Assembly (NCBI GenBank): GCA_937926205.1
Contig: CALEYL010000066.1
Span: 1 to 64,000 of the forward strand
Direction: 5' to 3'
Source of the DNA: an uncultured Saprospiraceae bacterium
GTDB taxonomy: Bacteria > Bacteroidota > Bacteroidia > Chitinophagales > Saprospiraceae
DNA: 64,000 nucleotides
Shown: positions 6,311 through 13,911 of the stretch, in pieces
Numbering within the stretch: the first letter of the stretch is position 1
How the letters are laid out: the number at the start of each line of letters is the position of its first letter
The notes under the pieces: model-generated
Told to the model about the DNA's origin: nothing
Databases searched by the model: none
Seen by the model: only the letters and a program-made list of their open reading frames with translations
Program-made: the position numbers and the translations under genes

Positions 6311-8374
6311 ATGGATAAAATAACGAATAGCAAAAATGTGGTAGCAGGGGCGAATATCCAGGCTGAGGGCAATATCTATATAGGGGATAATATTATCAAC
6401 CTTAAAGAAGCGGCTGAATACAAATCCTTAATTTCAGAAATTCAAGCCTTAGACGTACGTTATAACGAGACGTATATCTTAGTTCAGGATTATCCAAAAG
6501 ACGAACGTTTCCAACGGGCACTTTCCGAAATAATTGAATCGCGAAGTTCCAAGCAAAAAGACTTAGAAACCCTCAAACAAGAGGTGGTCAAACTCGCCGA
6601 CGAGTTCACCCGGATTCCGCTCAATACTGAGCGCCTCCGCATCGCAAAAGGGTTCTTCGACAGAGGCGAGTTCAAAGAAGCCAGGGCGGTTTTGGATGCG
6701 GAAATGATGGGCAAAGAACTGGATGCTTTGTTATATGAAAAAAGTCAACTACAGCAAAAAACAGAAGCCAATCGCCAAAACCTGACTGACAAAGCTAATG
6801 AATACCTCATTCTTGCTCGTCTCACGGCAATTGATTTTGACTTACCCAGCCGCTTTGAAAAAACGAAAACCTATTTCGAGGAATCGCTAAGAGCTGAACG
6901 CAACGGAGAAAATATTTTTGCTTATGCCTATTTTTTACAAGAACATAAACAACATCAGGAAGCAACGCCTCTCTATATCGAAGTGCTGAAAATCTATCGG
7001 TTTTTAGCAGCGGCGGACCCTCAAGCCTATTTACCAGACGTAGCAATGGCGCTGAACAATTTGGCTAATTTACACCGTGAAAAAAATGAGCAGGAGCAAG
7101 CCGAAGCCGAATACGCCGAAGCGCTGAAAATCTATCAGTCCTTAGCAACGGTGAATCCACAAGCTTATCTGTCGTATGTGGCTACTACGCTGAACAATTT
7201 GGGGATTTTACACCGTGATAAAAATGAACAAGAGCAGGCCAAATCCGAATTTGTAGAAGCGCTGAAAATCAGAAGATCTATAGCCGAGACGAACCCACAA
7301 ACCTATTTACAGGATGTGGCGATGACGCTGAACAATTTAGCTAATTTACACCGTGATAAAAATGAGTTGGAGCAAGCAGAAGCCAAATACGTTGAAGCTT
7401 TAAAAATTTATCGAACTTTAACTAAGAAGAATCCACAAACCTATCTGTCATATGTAGCTACCATGCTGAATAATTTAGCGGTTTTACATTATGATAAAAA
7501 TGAATACAGGAAAGCCGAATCCGAATATGCCGAAGCGCTGAAAATCAATCGATCCTTAGCCGCAGTTAACCCACAAACCTATCTACCATATGTGGCTACT
7601 ACACTAATCAATTTAGCCAATCTACACCGTGAAAAAAATGAATATGAACAAGCCAAAGCCGAATATGTCGAAGCGCTGAAAATTAGAAGGTCCTTAGCTG
7701 ACGTGAACCCACAAACCTATCTGCCTTATGTGGCGAACACATTGAACAATTTGGCGGTTTTACACCGTGATAAAAATGACTGGTCTCAAGCTGAAGCTGG
7801 ATATATCGAAGCACTGAAAATCTATCAGTCCTTAGCTGCGGTGAACCCGCAAACCTATCTGTCGTATGTGGCTGCTACGCTGAATAATTTGGCACTTTTA
7901 CACTGTGATAAAAATGAATATAAGCAAGCTGAAGCCGAATGTGTAGAAGCGCTGAAAATCTATCAATCCTTAGCCAGGGTGAATCCGCAAACCTATCTGT
8001 CGTATGTGGCTACTACGCTCAACAATTTGGCTAATTTACATTGTGATAAAAATGAATATAAGCAAGCCGAAGCCAAATATGTCGAAGCGTTGCAAATCAG
8101 AAGATCCTTAGCCAATGTGAACCCACAAGCCTATCTGCCGGATGTGGCGATGACGGCTGTGGATATGGGAGTTTTTTTTCAAAATAATATCCCGAATAAA
8201 GAAAAGTCTATTGCTTATTGTAAGGAAGCACTGCTTGCTGCATTTCCTTTTAGAAAGCGCCTGCCGATGATTCAAAATATTGCAACGACAGCAATTCAAG
8301 TTATCCAGATTTGGGGGGAAGGCTCCGAAGCAATTTTTCAAGAGGTTATTGAAAATTGGGAAAAATCCCAGTAA
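6311..8374 (+). CDS. Large 46-residue TPR-repeat protein of conflict-system type
   Basis: A 687-residue protein. I prefer the ATG at 6311 to an in-frame one at 6287, because the frame then starts with the motif MDKITNSKNVVAGANIQAEG followed by NIYIGD, a short Gly/Asn-rich N-terminus also seen on TPR, CHAT and NTPase proteins of bacterial conflict systems. Residues about 35-120 are a charged coiled coil. Residues about 165-220 are irregular helical repeats. Then nine units of exactly 46 residues follow (consensus EALKIYRSLAxVNPQTYL, then xYVAxTLNNLAxLHxDKNEY and QAEAEY), of the kinesin-light-chain-like TPR class. The C-terminal 60 residues are unique. No effector domain is fused, so it may act as a scaffold or sensor. 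It lies 76 bases after the HNH gene in the same direction. Confidence 0.8.
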   Translation: MDKITNSKNVVAGANIQAEGNIYIGDNIINLKEAAEYKSLISEIQALDVRYNETYILVQDYPKDERFQRALSEIIESRSSKQKDLETLKQEVVKLADEFTRIPLNTERLRIAKGFFDRGEFKEARAVLDAEMMGKELDALLYEKSQLQQKTEANRQNLTDKANEYLILARLTAIDFDLPSRFEKTKTYFEESLRAERNGENIFAYAYFLQEHKQHQEATPLYIEVLKIYRFLAAADPQAYLPDVAMALNNLANLHREKNEQEQAEAEYAEALKIYQSLATVNPQAYLSYVATTLNNLGILHRDKNEQEQAKSEFVEALKIRRSIAETNPQTYLQDVAMTLNNLANLHRDKNELEQAEAKYVEALKIYRTLTKKNPQTYLSYVATMLNNLAVLHYDKNEYRKAESEYAEALKINRSLAAVNPQTYLPYVATTLINLANLHREKNEYEQAKAEYVEALKIRRSLADVNPQTYLPYVANTLNNLAVLHRDKNDWSQAEAGYIEALKIYQSLAAVNPQTYLSYVAATLNNLALLHCDKNEYKQAEAECVEALKIYQSLARVNPQTYLSYVATTLNNLANLHCDKNEYKQAEAKYVEALQIRRSLANVNPQAYLPDVAMTAVDMGVFFQNNIPNKEKSIAYCKEALLAAFPFRKRLPMIQNIATTAIQVIQIWGEGSEAIFQEVIENWEKSQ
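6983..8224 (+). repeat. Nine in-frame 138-bp coding repeats
   Basis: The anchor GCGCTGAAAA or a close variant recurs at 6983, 7121, 7259, 7397, 7535, 7673, 7811, 7949 and 8087, always 138 bp (46 codons) apart with no insertion or deletion. Whole blocks are nearly identical at the DNA level, for example the text around CCTATCTGTCGTATGTGGCT. This points to recent expansion or gene-conversion homogenisation within the TPR gene. Confidence 0.9.
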
Positions 8375-8494
8375 ATCACCTTTATAGAAGCTAGTGTTCT
8401 CCACACCTAAGCCGCAACCGTTGAAAAGTAGAGATTCTTATCAAGCTGTTTAAATTGACCCTCCCCATTTTATTCCCCTCAATCAAGTCCCCCC

Positions 8495-10906
8495 CTACAA
8501 CCCCACCTCCCCCGTCTGCCTAATATCCCTCGACGAAGCGCCCACCCGAATAAGATAAGTTCCTTTTTCCAAAGCCCAGCCGGAAGTTTTTTCATCCCAA
8601 TAGCGCAATTCCGAAACCGGGATGCGGAGGGTGATTGCTTCCGAGGTTCCGGGTTCGAGGTTCCGGGTTTTCGCAAAAGCTTTCAGTTCCTGATCGGGGC
8701 GATCGATTGCTGTGCCGGGCATTGAAACATACATTTGCACCACCTCTTTCCCGGCCCGATCGCCCGTATTTTGAACAGCTACCGTCACCTGGATCGTGTC
8801 ATTTACCAACGTGGCATTCAGGGGCCCATAGGTAAATCCCGTATAGGAAAGTCCGTATCCAAACGGATAGGAGACTTCCAGATTGGCTTTATCGAAGTGC
8901 CGGTAGCCAACATAAATGCCCTCCTCGTAAAGCGTATAGTCTTTGTTTTTGACCTTTTTTTCCTGAGGTTTTTCTTTACCACTAGAAAACAGGTCGAACA
9001 TGCTCATGGGCACGCCATCCAATGGAAAGTTGGCGTTGGAGGCATGGTCGCTCAGGTTAACCGGGAAGGTCATCGGAAGTTTGCCGCTGGGATTGACTTT
9101 TCCGCTGAGGATATCCGCAACGGAGTTTCCGCCTTCCTGACCACCCTGCCAGGCCAATAGAATAGCGTCCGGTTGCTTTTTCCAGGAGGCCGTCTCTATG
9201 ACGCCCCCGATATTCAGCACGACGATGACCTGCTTGCCTGCATCGTGAAACGCCTGGCAGGTACGCGCAACCATTTCCTTTTCTTCGGACGACAGCAGAA
9301 AGTCATCCTTCTCCACCCGGTCGCCGCCTTCCCCGCTGTTTCTGCCGATGGTAACGATGGCGATGTCTGCGCCGGAAGCGATTTGTTTTAATTGTCCATC
9401 GGTAAAAACCATTTCGGGCGGATCATAGGGATTAAACATGGCCTGCATCCCCACGGGCTTTACAAATTCTTTTTGGTGCGCCTGTTTGTGCGTTTCAAAA
9501 AGTTGTTTGGCCGTTTCATTGATTTTGAACCCTGCATTTTTCAACCCCGCTTCCAGAGAAACCGTGTAAGCTTCATTCACATCGCCCGACCCTGTTCCGC
9601 CTGCGATGAAATCGTAAGAAGTTACGCCCAAAAGGGCAACATTTTTTGCAGGCTGAATGGGAAGGGCGCGTTCGTTTTTCAGCAATACCATGCCTTCTGC
9701 GGCCGACTGGCGCGTAATTTGGGCATGCGCTTCCAGGTCAGGATTATTGCCAGGCTGATACGCCTGCATCTTTTTTGATTGCAGGATCAAGGTTAGTATT
9801 CGCCTGACGGACGTATCAATCGCTTCCATGGATAAACCTCCGTTTTCCCGGGCTTTGATCAGGGCTTTCCACTGCAATTTGGTGCCTGGTTCCAGCAGGT
9901 CGTTTCCGGCAGCTATTTGAGCAGGCGCATCATGCCCGCCAAACCAGTCGGACATGACCAATCCTTCAAATCCCCAATCGCCTCTTAATATATCGGTGAG
10001 CAGGCTCCTGCTTTCCGAGGTATAAGTACCATTGACCCGGTTGTAGGAAGACATGACCGTCCAGGGCTGCGCTTTTCGTACAATGATCTCAAATCCTTTT
10101 AGATAGATCTCGTGCAGTGCCCGGTCGGAAATAATGGCATCATTGCCAAACCGGCTGGTTTCCTGATTGTTGGCCACAAAATGCTTTACAGAAGTGCCAA
10201 CCCCGTTGGATTCGATTCCGTTGACCATGGCGGCGCCTATGTTCCCGGTCAGCACCGGGTCCTCCGAGTAGTATTCGAAATTCCTTCCGCACAATGGATG
10301 CCGGTGGATGTTTGCGCCGGGCCCAAGAATGACATCAATCCCGTATTCAAGCGCCTCATTTCCCATAGCGACGCCTACGGCTTCTACGAGGTCCACATTC
10401 CAGGTGGAGGACAACAACGTTCCAATGGGGAAAGCCGTACAATAGTAGGTTCTGTCCTCGTTTTTCCGGGTAGGTTCAATTCTCAATCCGGCAGGACCGT
10501 CCGACAAATAAATCGTGGGCAGGCCTAACCTCGGGGTTGGAACGATGGTGCCTACGGCGCCGGGGATGCCTTCTCCCGGCTTACCCCTGCCCATGGCAGA
10601 TGCCAATCCGGAGCCCTTAAGCAAGTGGATTTTTTCTTCGGTGGTCATTTGAGCGAGCAGGTCTTCAACCCGTTCCTCAATGGGTCTTCTGGCATCCTCG
10701 TACACATCCAACCGGCCGTTTCCGTTTCGATCCGGAAAGGTATAGCCATCCGCCGTGATTTCCTTGATATTGAAATTTTCAGCATAGTCGTCTTCAAAAT
10801 CAAGGAAGGTAGACTTTGCATACAGCCAAGCAACCAAACCCGCAATCACAACAAGACCAAGCAGTGACGCCAGGGTGATCCATGTAATTTTAAAGGCTTT
10901 TTTCAT
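8495..10906 (-). CDS. Glycoside hydrolase family 3 beta-glucosidase-like enzyme
   Basis: An 803-residue exported or membrane-anchored glycosidase. Residues 9-30 are hydrophobic (signal anchor). An EF-hand-like calcium loop sits at 59-70 (DRNGNGRLDVYE: D59, N61, N63, D67, E70). The GH3 barrel follows with the substrate-binding KHF at 241-243 and the nucleophile D320 in GLVMSDW. The second GH3 domain carries GEGGDR, and a fibronectin III-like domain closes the protein (about 700-803). Length fits GH3 enzymes with FnIII. It should release terminal beta-linked sugars in the periplasm. It stands alone, 3 kb from the Sus locus, and its substrate cannot be read from sequence. Confidence 0.92.
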   Translation of the reverse strand: MKKAFKITWITLASLLGLVVIAGLVAWLYAKSTFLDFEDDYAENFNIKEITADGYTFPDRNGNGRLDVYEDARRPIEERVEDLLAQMTTEEKIHLLKGSGLASAMGRGKPGEGIPGAVGTIVPTPRLGLPTIYLSDGPAGLRIEPTRKNEDRTYYCTAFPIGTLLSSTWNVDLVEAVGVAMGNEALEYGIDVILGPGANIHRHPLCGRNFEYYSEDPVLTGNIGAAMVNGIESNGVGTSVKHFVANNQETSRFGNDAIISDRALHEIYLKGFEIIVRKAQPWTVMSSYNRVNGTYTSESRSLLTDILRGDWGFEGLVMSDWFGGHDAPAQIAAGNDLLEPGTKLQWKALIKARENGGLSMEAIDTSVRRILTLILQSKKMQAYQPGNNPDLEAHAQITRQSAAEGMVLLKNERALPIQPAKNVALLGVTSYDFIAGGTGSGDVNEAYTVSLEAGLKNAGFKINETAKQLFETHKQAHQKEFVKPVGMQAMFNPYDPPEMVFTDGQLKQIASGADIAIVTIGRNSGEGGDRVEKDDFLLSSEEKEMVARTCQAFHDAGKQVIVVLNIGGVIETASWKKQPDAILLAWQGGQEGGNSVADILSGKVNPSGKLPMTFPVNLSDHASNANFPLDGVPMSMFDLFSSGKEKPQEKKVKNKDYTLYEEGIYVGYRHFDKANLEVSYPFGYGLSYTGFTYGPLNATLVNDTIQVTVAVQNTGDRAGKEVVQMYVSMPGTAIDRPDQELKAFAKTRNLEPGTSEAITLRIPVSELRYWDEKTSGWALEKGTYLIRVGASSRDIRQTGEVGL

Positions 10907-11417
10907 CGTCTGTTACTGTTTCAATAAAACACGAATATAATTGTTTTTTGGGTTCAATAGATCTCAAAATAGCATCCAGGAGCCCTGGAGATCAAGACAA
11001 TGCGATCAAGCGTCTATTACTTCTGATTGGAGATAAACGGATTTTCACCCCCCGCTGGAATAAAGTATTCCCAAACCCGATCTCCCCGCGCGCCTTTGCA
11101 CCCCTGAGCCCCAACGCAAATAACTCCTCAAAACCCCACTTCCCGAATCACAAAAATTGAGACAACCCCTGCCGCTTTAGGGCGGCAAGATGTCGCCTCA
11201 ATTTTCGCTAAGTTGACGACATTAGACCGCAGGCCGCCACGAGCGCGTGGTGTTGGCCGTGTGGGAGGTTGGTCTCCAGCGGGTTATATTCGATTCTATT
11301 TGCGTTTTTCAGGTTAAAAAAGCAACTTTGTGGAAAGGTGGTGCGTTTATCCACCTACCATACACTGTACGAACCGCAGCAGGACATCAAGAATTCAAGC
11401 AAACAAACAAGCGAGAT
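10907..11417. other. Divergent intergenic region, 511 bases
   Basis: No gene supported. It separates the GH3 gene (minus) from the unknown pair (plus). A possible promoter for the pair is TTTG at 11299-11302, 20 bases, then CAACTTTG at 11323-11330, one mismatch from TAnnTTTG. That puts the start near 11337, well before the ATG at 11418. The CTGCCGCTTTAGGGCGGCAAG stretch near 11169-11190 could fold weakly. Confidence 0.4.
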
Positions 11418-11918
11418 ATGAATGCCTCATCACTTCATGCCTCAAATTTTTCTCAACAAAGCCAAAGCTTTGCCAGCCTCATTGTAGGCCTTAGAAGCCT
11501 CACTTATGGCGCCAAAAGATTCTTATCGGACGGGGTATGGTATGCCATAACCCTGGTAGGCGTTGTGCCACTATATTTTTTGTTGTCTTCAGCACGCAAA
11601 AAAATGAGGAAGAGTCTTTCCGTACAAGTCCAAATTGATCAATCGAACTACCGGCAAACCAGGCTGGAATACGATGCTCTTGTAAAGACGATTGATCAGA
11701 TAGATATCCGCCATGTAAATCGTCAGGCGATTCCCTGGCATTTGCGTGGCGCTGCCCGTATCATTCAGGATGTAAAAAACCTTATGATTCAGCGAAGAGA
11801 CGCCCTGTCTTTGGCTTTTAGTGCGTTGGATCAACAAGCCCCAAAGACTTCTTTGCTTGTACCTGTAGATCAGGATGTGCTTTGGAATCGCCGTGCTCAA
11901 GCCAACGAATATCGTTAA
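11418..11918 (+). CDS. Unknown membrane protein of a two-gene unit
   Basis: A 166-residue protein. The ATG at 11418 (MNASSLHASNF) is preferred because the upstream frame extension is not protein-like and would overlap the putative promoter. One clear hydrophobic segment lies at about residues 37-57 (VWYAITLVGVVPLYFLLSSA), followed by a positive cluster (RKKMRK) that would face the cytoplasm, then a helical soluble region. Family unknown. The next gene starts four bases after its stop, so the two are an operon. Confidence 0.6.
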   Translation: MNASSLHASNFSQQSQSFASLIVGLRSLTYGAKRFLSDGVWYAITLVGVVPLYFLLSSARKKMRKSLSVQVQIDQSNYRQTRLEYDALVKTIDQIDIRHVNRQAIPWHLRGAARIIQDVKNLMIQRRDALSLAFSALDQQAPKTSLLVPVDQDVLWNRRAQANEYR

Positions 11919-11921
11919 AAA

Positions 11922-12437
11922 ATGCTGTTTCGGAACCCTTACCCCTTCAAACTTCAGTTCTCCAAAGAGGTAACGGGTGAGCCTTATATCCGGTATCATC
12001 AATTCGCGTTTCGCGGAAAGGATAAATTGAGGTACATTATCTGGGTGGAAGAATTTCCCAACTTGGTCTATGGCATCAGTTTTTTTGTAACCAAACTGCT
12101 CCAATCGAACAAGCGTTATGAGATGCTTACCAACAAGCAGGATGCTTTCAGAATTTTCGCAACTTGCCTTGAGGTGATTGATCAGATACGCAGGGAACAT
12201 ACCGGGGCTAGTTTTTTGTTTACGGCCGCCCATTCTGTTGAAGAGGATAAAGACAAACCCAACAAGCGGTTTAGGATCTATCGCCGGATGATGGCAGATG
12301 CGTATTCACCCATGGAGTTCTTTCACTATGAACTGGAGGCCAAAAATACGTACATGATGATTAGCAGGCAGCATGAAAACCCACAATTGGTTGCAGATTC
12401 CATTACAGAAATGTTGAACACGAATTATCAATTCTAA
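11922..12437 (+). CDS. Unknown cytosolic protein, partner of the membrane gene
   Basis: A 171-residue protein starting MLFRNPYPFKLQF, with alternating strand and helix pattern and no signal peptide or membrane segment. Segments such as KLRYIIWVEEFPNLVYGISFF (trimmed here by one side chain context) and FFHYELEAKNTYMMI are strand-like and aromatic-rich; FRIFATCLEVIDQIRREHTG is helical. The alpha/beta order loosely resembles small acyltransferase-like folds, but no motif secures this. It follows the membrane protein by four bases and ends 13 bases before the convergent regulator gene. Unrecognised. Confidence 0.6.
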   Translation: MLFRNPYPFKLQFSKEVTGEPYIRYHQFAFRGKDKLRYIIWVEEFPNLVYGISFFVTKLLQSNKRYEMLTNKQDAFRIFATCLEVIDQIRREHTGASFLFTAAHSVEEDKDKPNKRFRIYRRMMADAYSPMEFFHYELEAKNTYMMISRQHENPQLVADSITEMLNTNYQF

Positions 12438-12450
12438 ACATTTGTCAACA

Positions 12451-13632
12451 TCACTCACACCCACAAGTCAAATTATCCGCATACGCCTGTTTTTCCAGCC
12501 GGTACCCTTTCGTGTAGGGATAGCCGCCGCCGATGCCCAGGTTTTCGGTCCTGATGGTGTAGATGCAATCAAAAGCCATCACACTTTCTTTTTCTCTCAA
12601 ATTGTTGGGGTCGCAAAAGAGGTTAGCCGTGGCGGAGCAACTTGCCGTGGTCATATCGCCCAGCACGTCTTCCAGAATGTATTTGATGTTGATTTCAAAT
12701 TCATCCGCGAGGGCTTTGTCGATGTCTGTCGCATAGCGGCCACAGGGTTCGCCTTTCCGGACAATTGAATCCGGGTAGATTTCAAATTTGTCGACAAAAA
12801 AAGAATGGATGGTGGCGACTTTTTTGAACTGGGCATTTCCTTCGAAAACCAGCGCGTCAAAAGCCGGCGTGAATGTTTTGTTCGTTTTGTCAAAATAAGT
12901 CGGTGAGAGAGGCGTCATTTTAGTATCTACCCAGATTTCATTAATCAGGTACTCGAATCCGGACAAAACACGGCCTTTACCCACACCGGTGGTATCATAG
13001 CGGGAGCATTTCAAGCGGACATCGGCACTCTTCGCCAGATAATAAACCCCGGGCTTGCGAGTCCCCGGCAAAGGCAGTTTATAGTTTTCGCTCAGGGACC
13101 AAACGCCCTCGTAAGCGCTGCAAGGGCAGAAGGACTGAACTTCTGACACATCGAGATAAGGGGAGTTGAAATTGGCGTTGTAGTCTTTGTCAAAAAACGC
13201 CGACAGCGGGTTTTGCAGCGACTGCACCGGGTTTTTGTGGTGTTGTATGTTTTGAATGTACAGAAAAACAGCTGCCCCACCCGTCAGTATAGAAAACAGC
13301 AGCAGCAACAGCATGCGTCGCCTGATCTGAAACTGTTTTTTCTTAAGCTTCCCGATGCCTTCTTCCAGCAAACGCTTTTCAGCAATGGCCCTTTCCAGTT
13401 CTTCTTTGATGACTTCCCGCTTCAGGAGGCGGTCTATGTTTTCGATCGAACGCACGTACATGCCTTCTGTCGCCGTCCCATAGATCAATTTGGAAAACTG
13501 GCTGGCGCTGATGCTTAAAGCGGTAGCAATCTCCCCATAAGAAGTAAAGCCAAACTTAGAGGTCGATTTACTCCAGGTGCCGTATTTCTCCTCCAGTTTT
13601 TTCAGAAATTTATCCTGAATGCTCTCCTCCAT
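12451..13632 (-). CDS. Membrane-anchored HTH regulator divergent from susC
   Basis: A 393-residue one-component regulator. Residues about 27-60 form an HTH (SYGEIATALSISASQFSKLI), residues 62-103 a charged coiled coil, 107-126 a transmembrane helix, and about 130-393 an extracytoplasmic domain with several Cys residues (including FCPCSAYEG and the C-terminal CGCE). DNA binding in the cytoplasm and ligand sensing outside in a single chain is unusual but fits control of the adjacent Sus locus, from which it is divergently transcribed. The phased repeats at 13648-13684 lie in the shared intergenic region and are the obvious candidate binding site (inference). The outer domain was not recognised. 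Confidence 0.75.
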   Translation of the reverse strand: MEESIQDKFLKKLEEKYGTWSKSTSKFGFTSYGEIATALSISASQFSKLIYGTATEGMYVRSIENIDRLLKREVIKEELERAIAEKRLLEEGIGKLKKKQFQIRRRMLLLLLFSILTGGAAVFLYIQNIQHHKNPVQSLQNPLSAFFDKDYNANFNSPYLDVSEVQSFCPCSAYEGVWSLSENYKLPLPGTRKPGVYYLAKSADVRLKCSRYDTTGVGKGRVLSGFEYLINEIWVDTKMTPLSPTYFDKTNKTFTPAFDALVFEGNAQFKKVATIHSFFVDKFEIYPDSIVRKGEPCGRYATDIDKALADEFEINIKYILEDVLGDMTTASCSATANLFCDPNNLREKESVMAFDCIYTIRTENLGIGGGYPYTKGYRLEKQAYADNLTCGCE

Positions 13633-13647
13633 ATTAAATTTTTACGG

Positions 13648-13684
13648 TGTAAAAAAGTGTAAAACAGTATAAAATATTGTAAAA
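13648..13684. promoter_or_regulatory. Four helically phased TGTAAAA repeats
   Basis: TGTAAAA at 13648, 13658 and 13678 and TATAAAA at 13668 recur with an exact 10-bp period. They end 23 bases before the -33 element of the susC promoter and begin 16 bases upstream of the regulator's ATG. Spacing of one turn suggests cooperative binding on one face, or intrinsic bending by phased A-tracts. Confidence 0.55.
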
Positions 13685-13706
13685 TATTAATTTTACAGCA
13701 AAATGT

Positions 13707-13739
13707 TTTGATTTTGTCGTACTTTGCGATATAGATTTG
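13707..13739 (+). promoter_or_regulatory. susC promoter
   Basis: TTTG at 13707-13710, a 21-base spacer, then TAGATTTG at 13732-13739, a full match to TAnnTTTG. The start site would be near 13746, giving a leader of about 165 bases before the susC ATG at 13912. Long leaders are common for Sus genes. Confidence 0.55.
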
Positions 13740-13911
13740 CGAAACCATCAACGCAACCGCACACAACCCAAAATTAGCAAATTCTGGCTATCAATTCTAC
13801 TGCTTCACAACAAAGGCAGGGAAGCTTACCCGGAGCCGGATAAGGCCGGATGAAATACAGACAACGGAATCCTGACGCCTATTGATTTTATAAAATGCAA
13901 ACTCACTAATT

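Noticed and set aside
6983..8224. CRISPR-like array
   Set aside because: The 138-bp periodic repeats are in-frame TPR codons without conserved repeat/spacer alternation.
8495..10906. GH3 enzyme as part of the Sus locus
   Set aside because: It is on the opposite strand, 3 kb away, with two unknown genes and the regulator between; no shared site links them.
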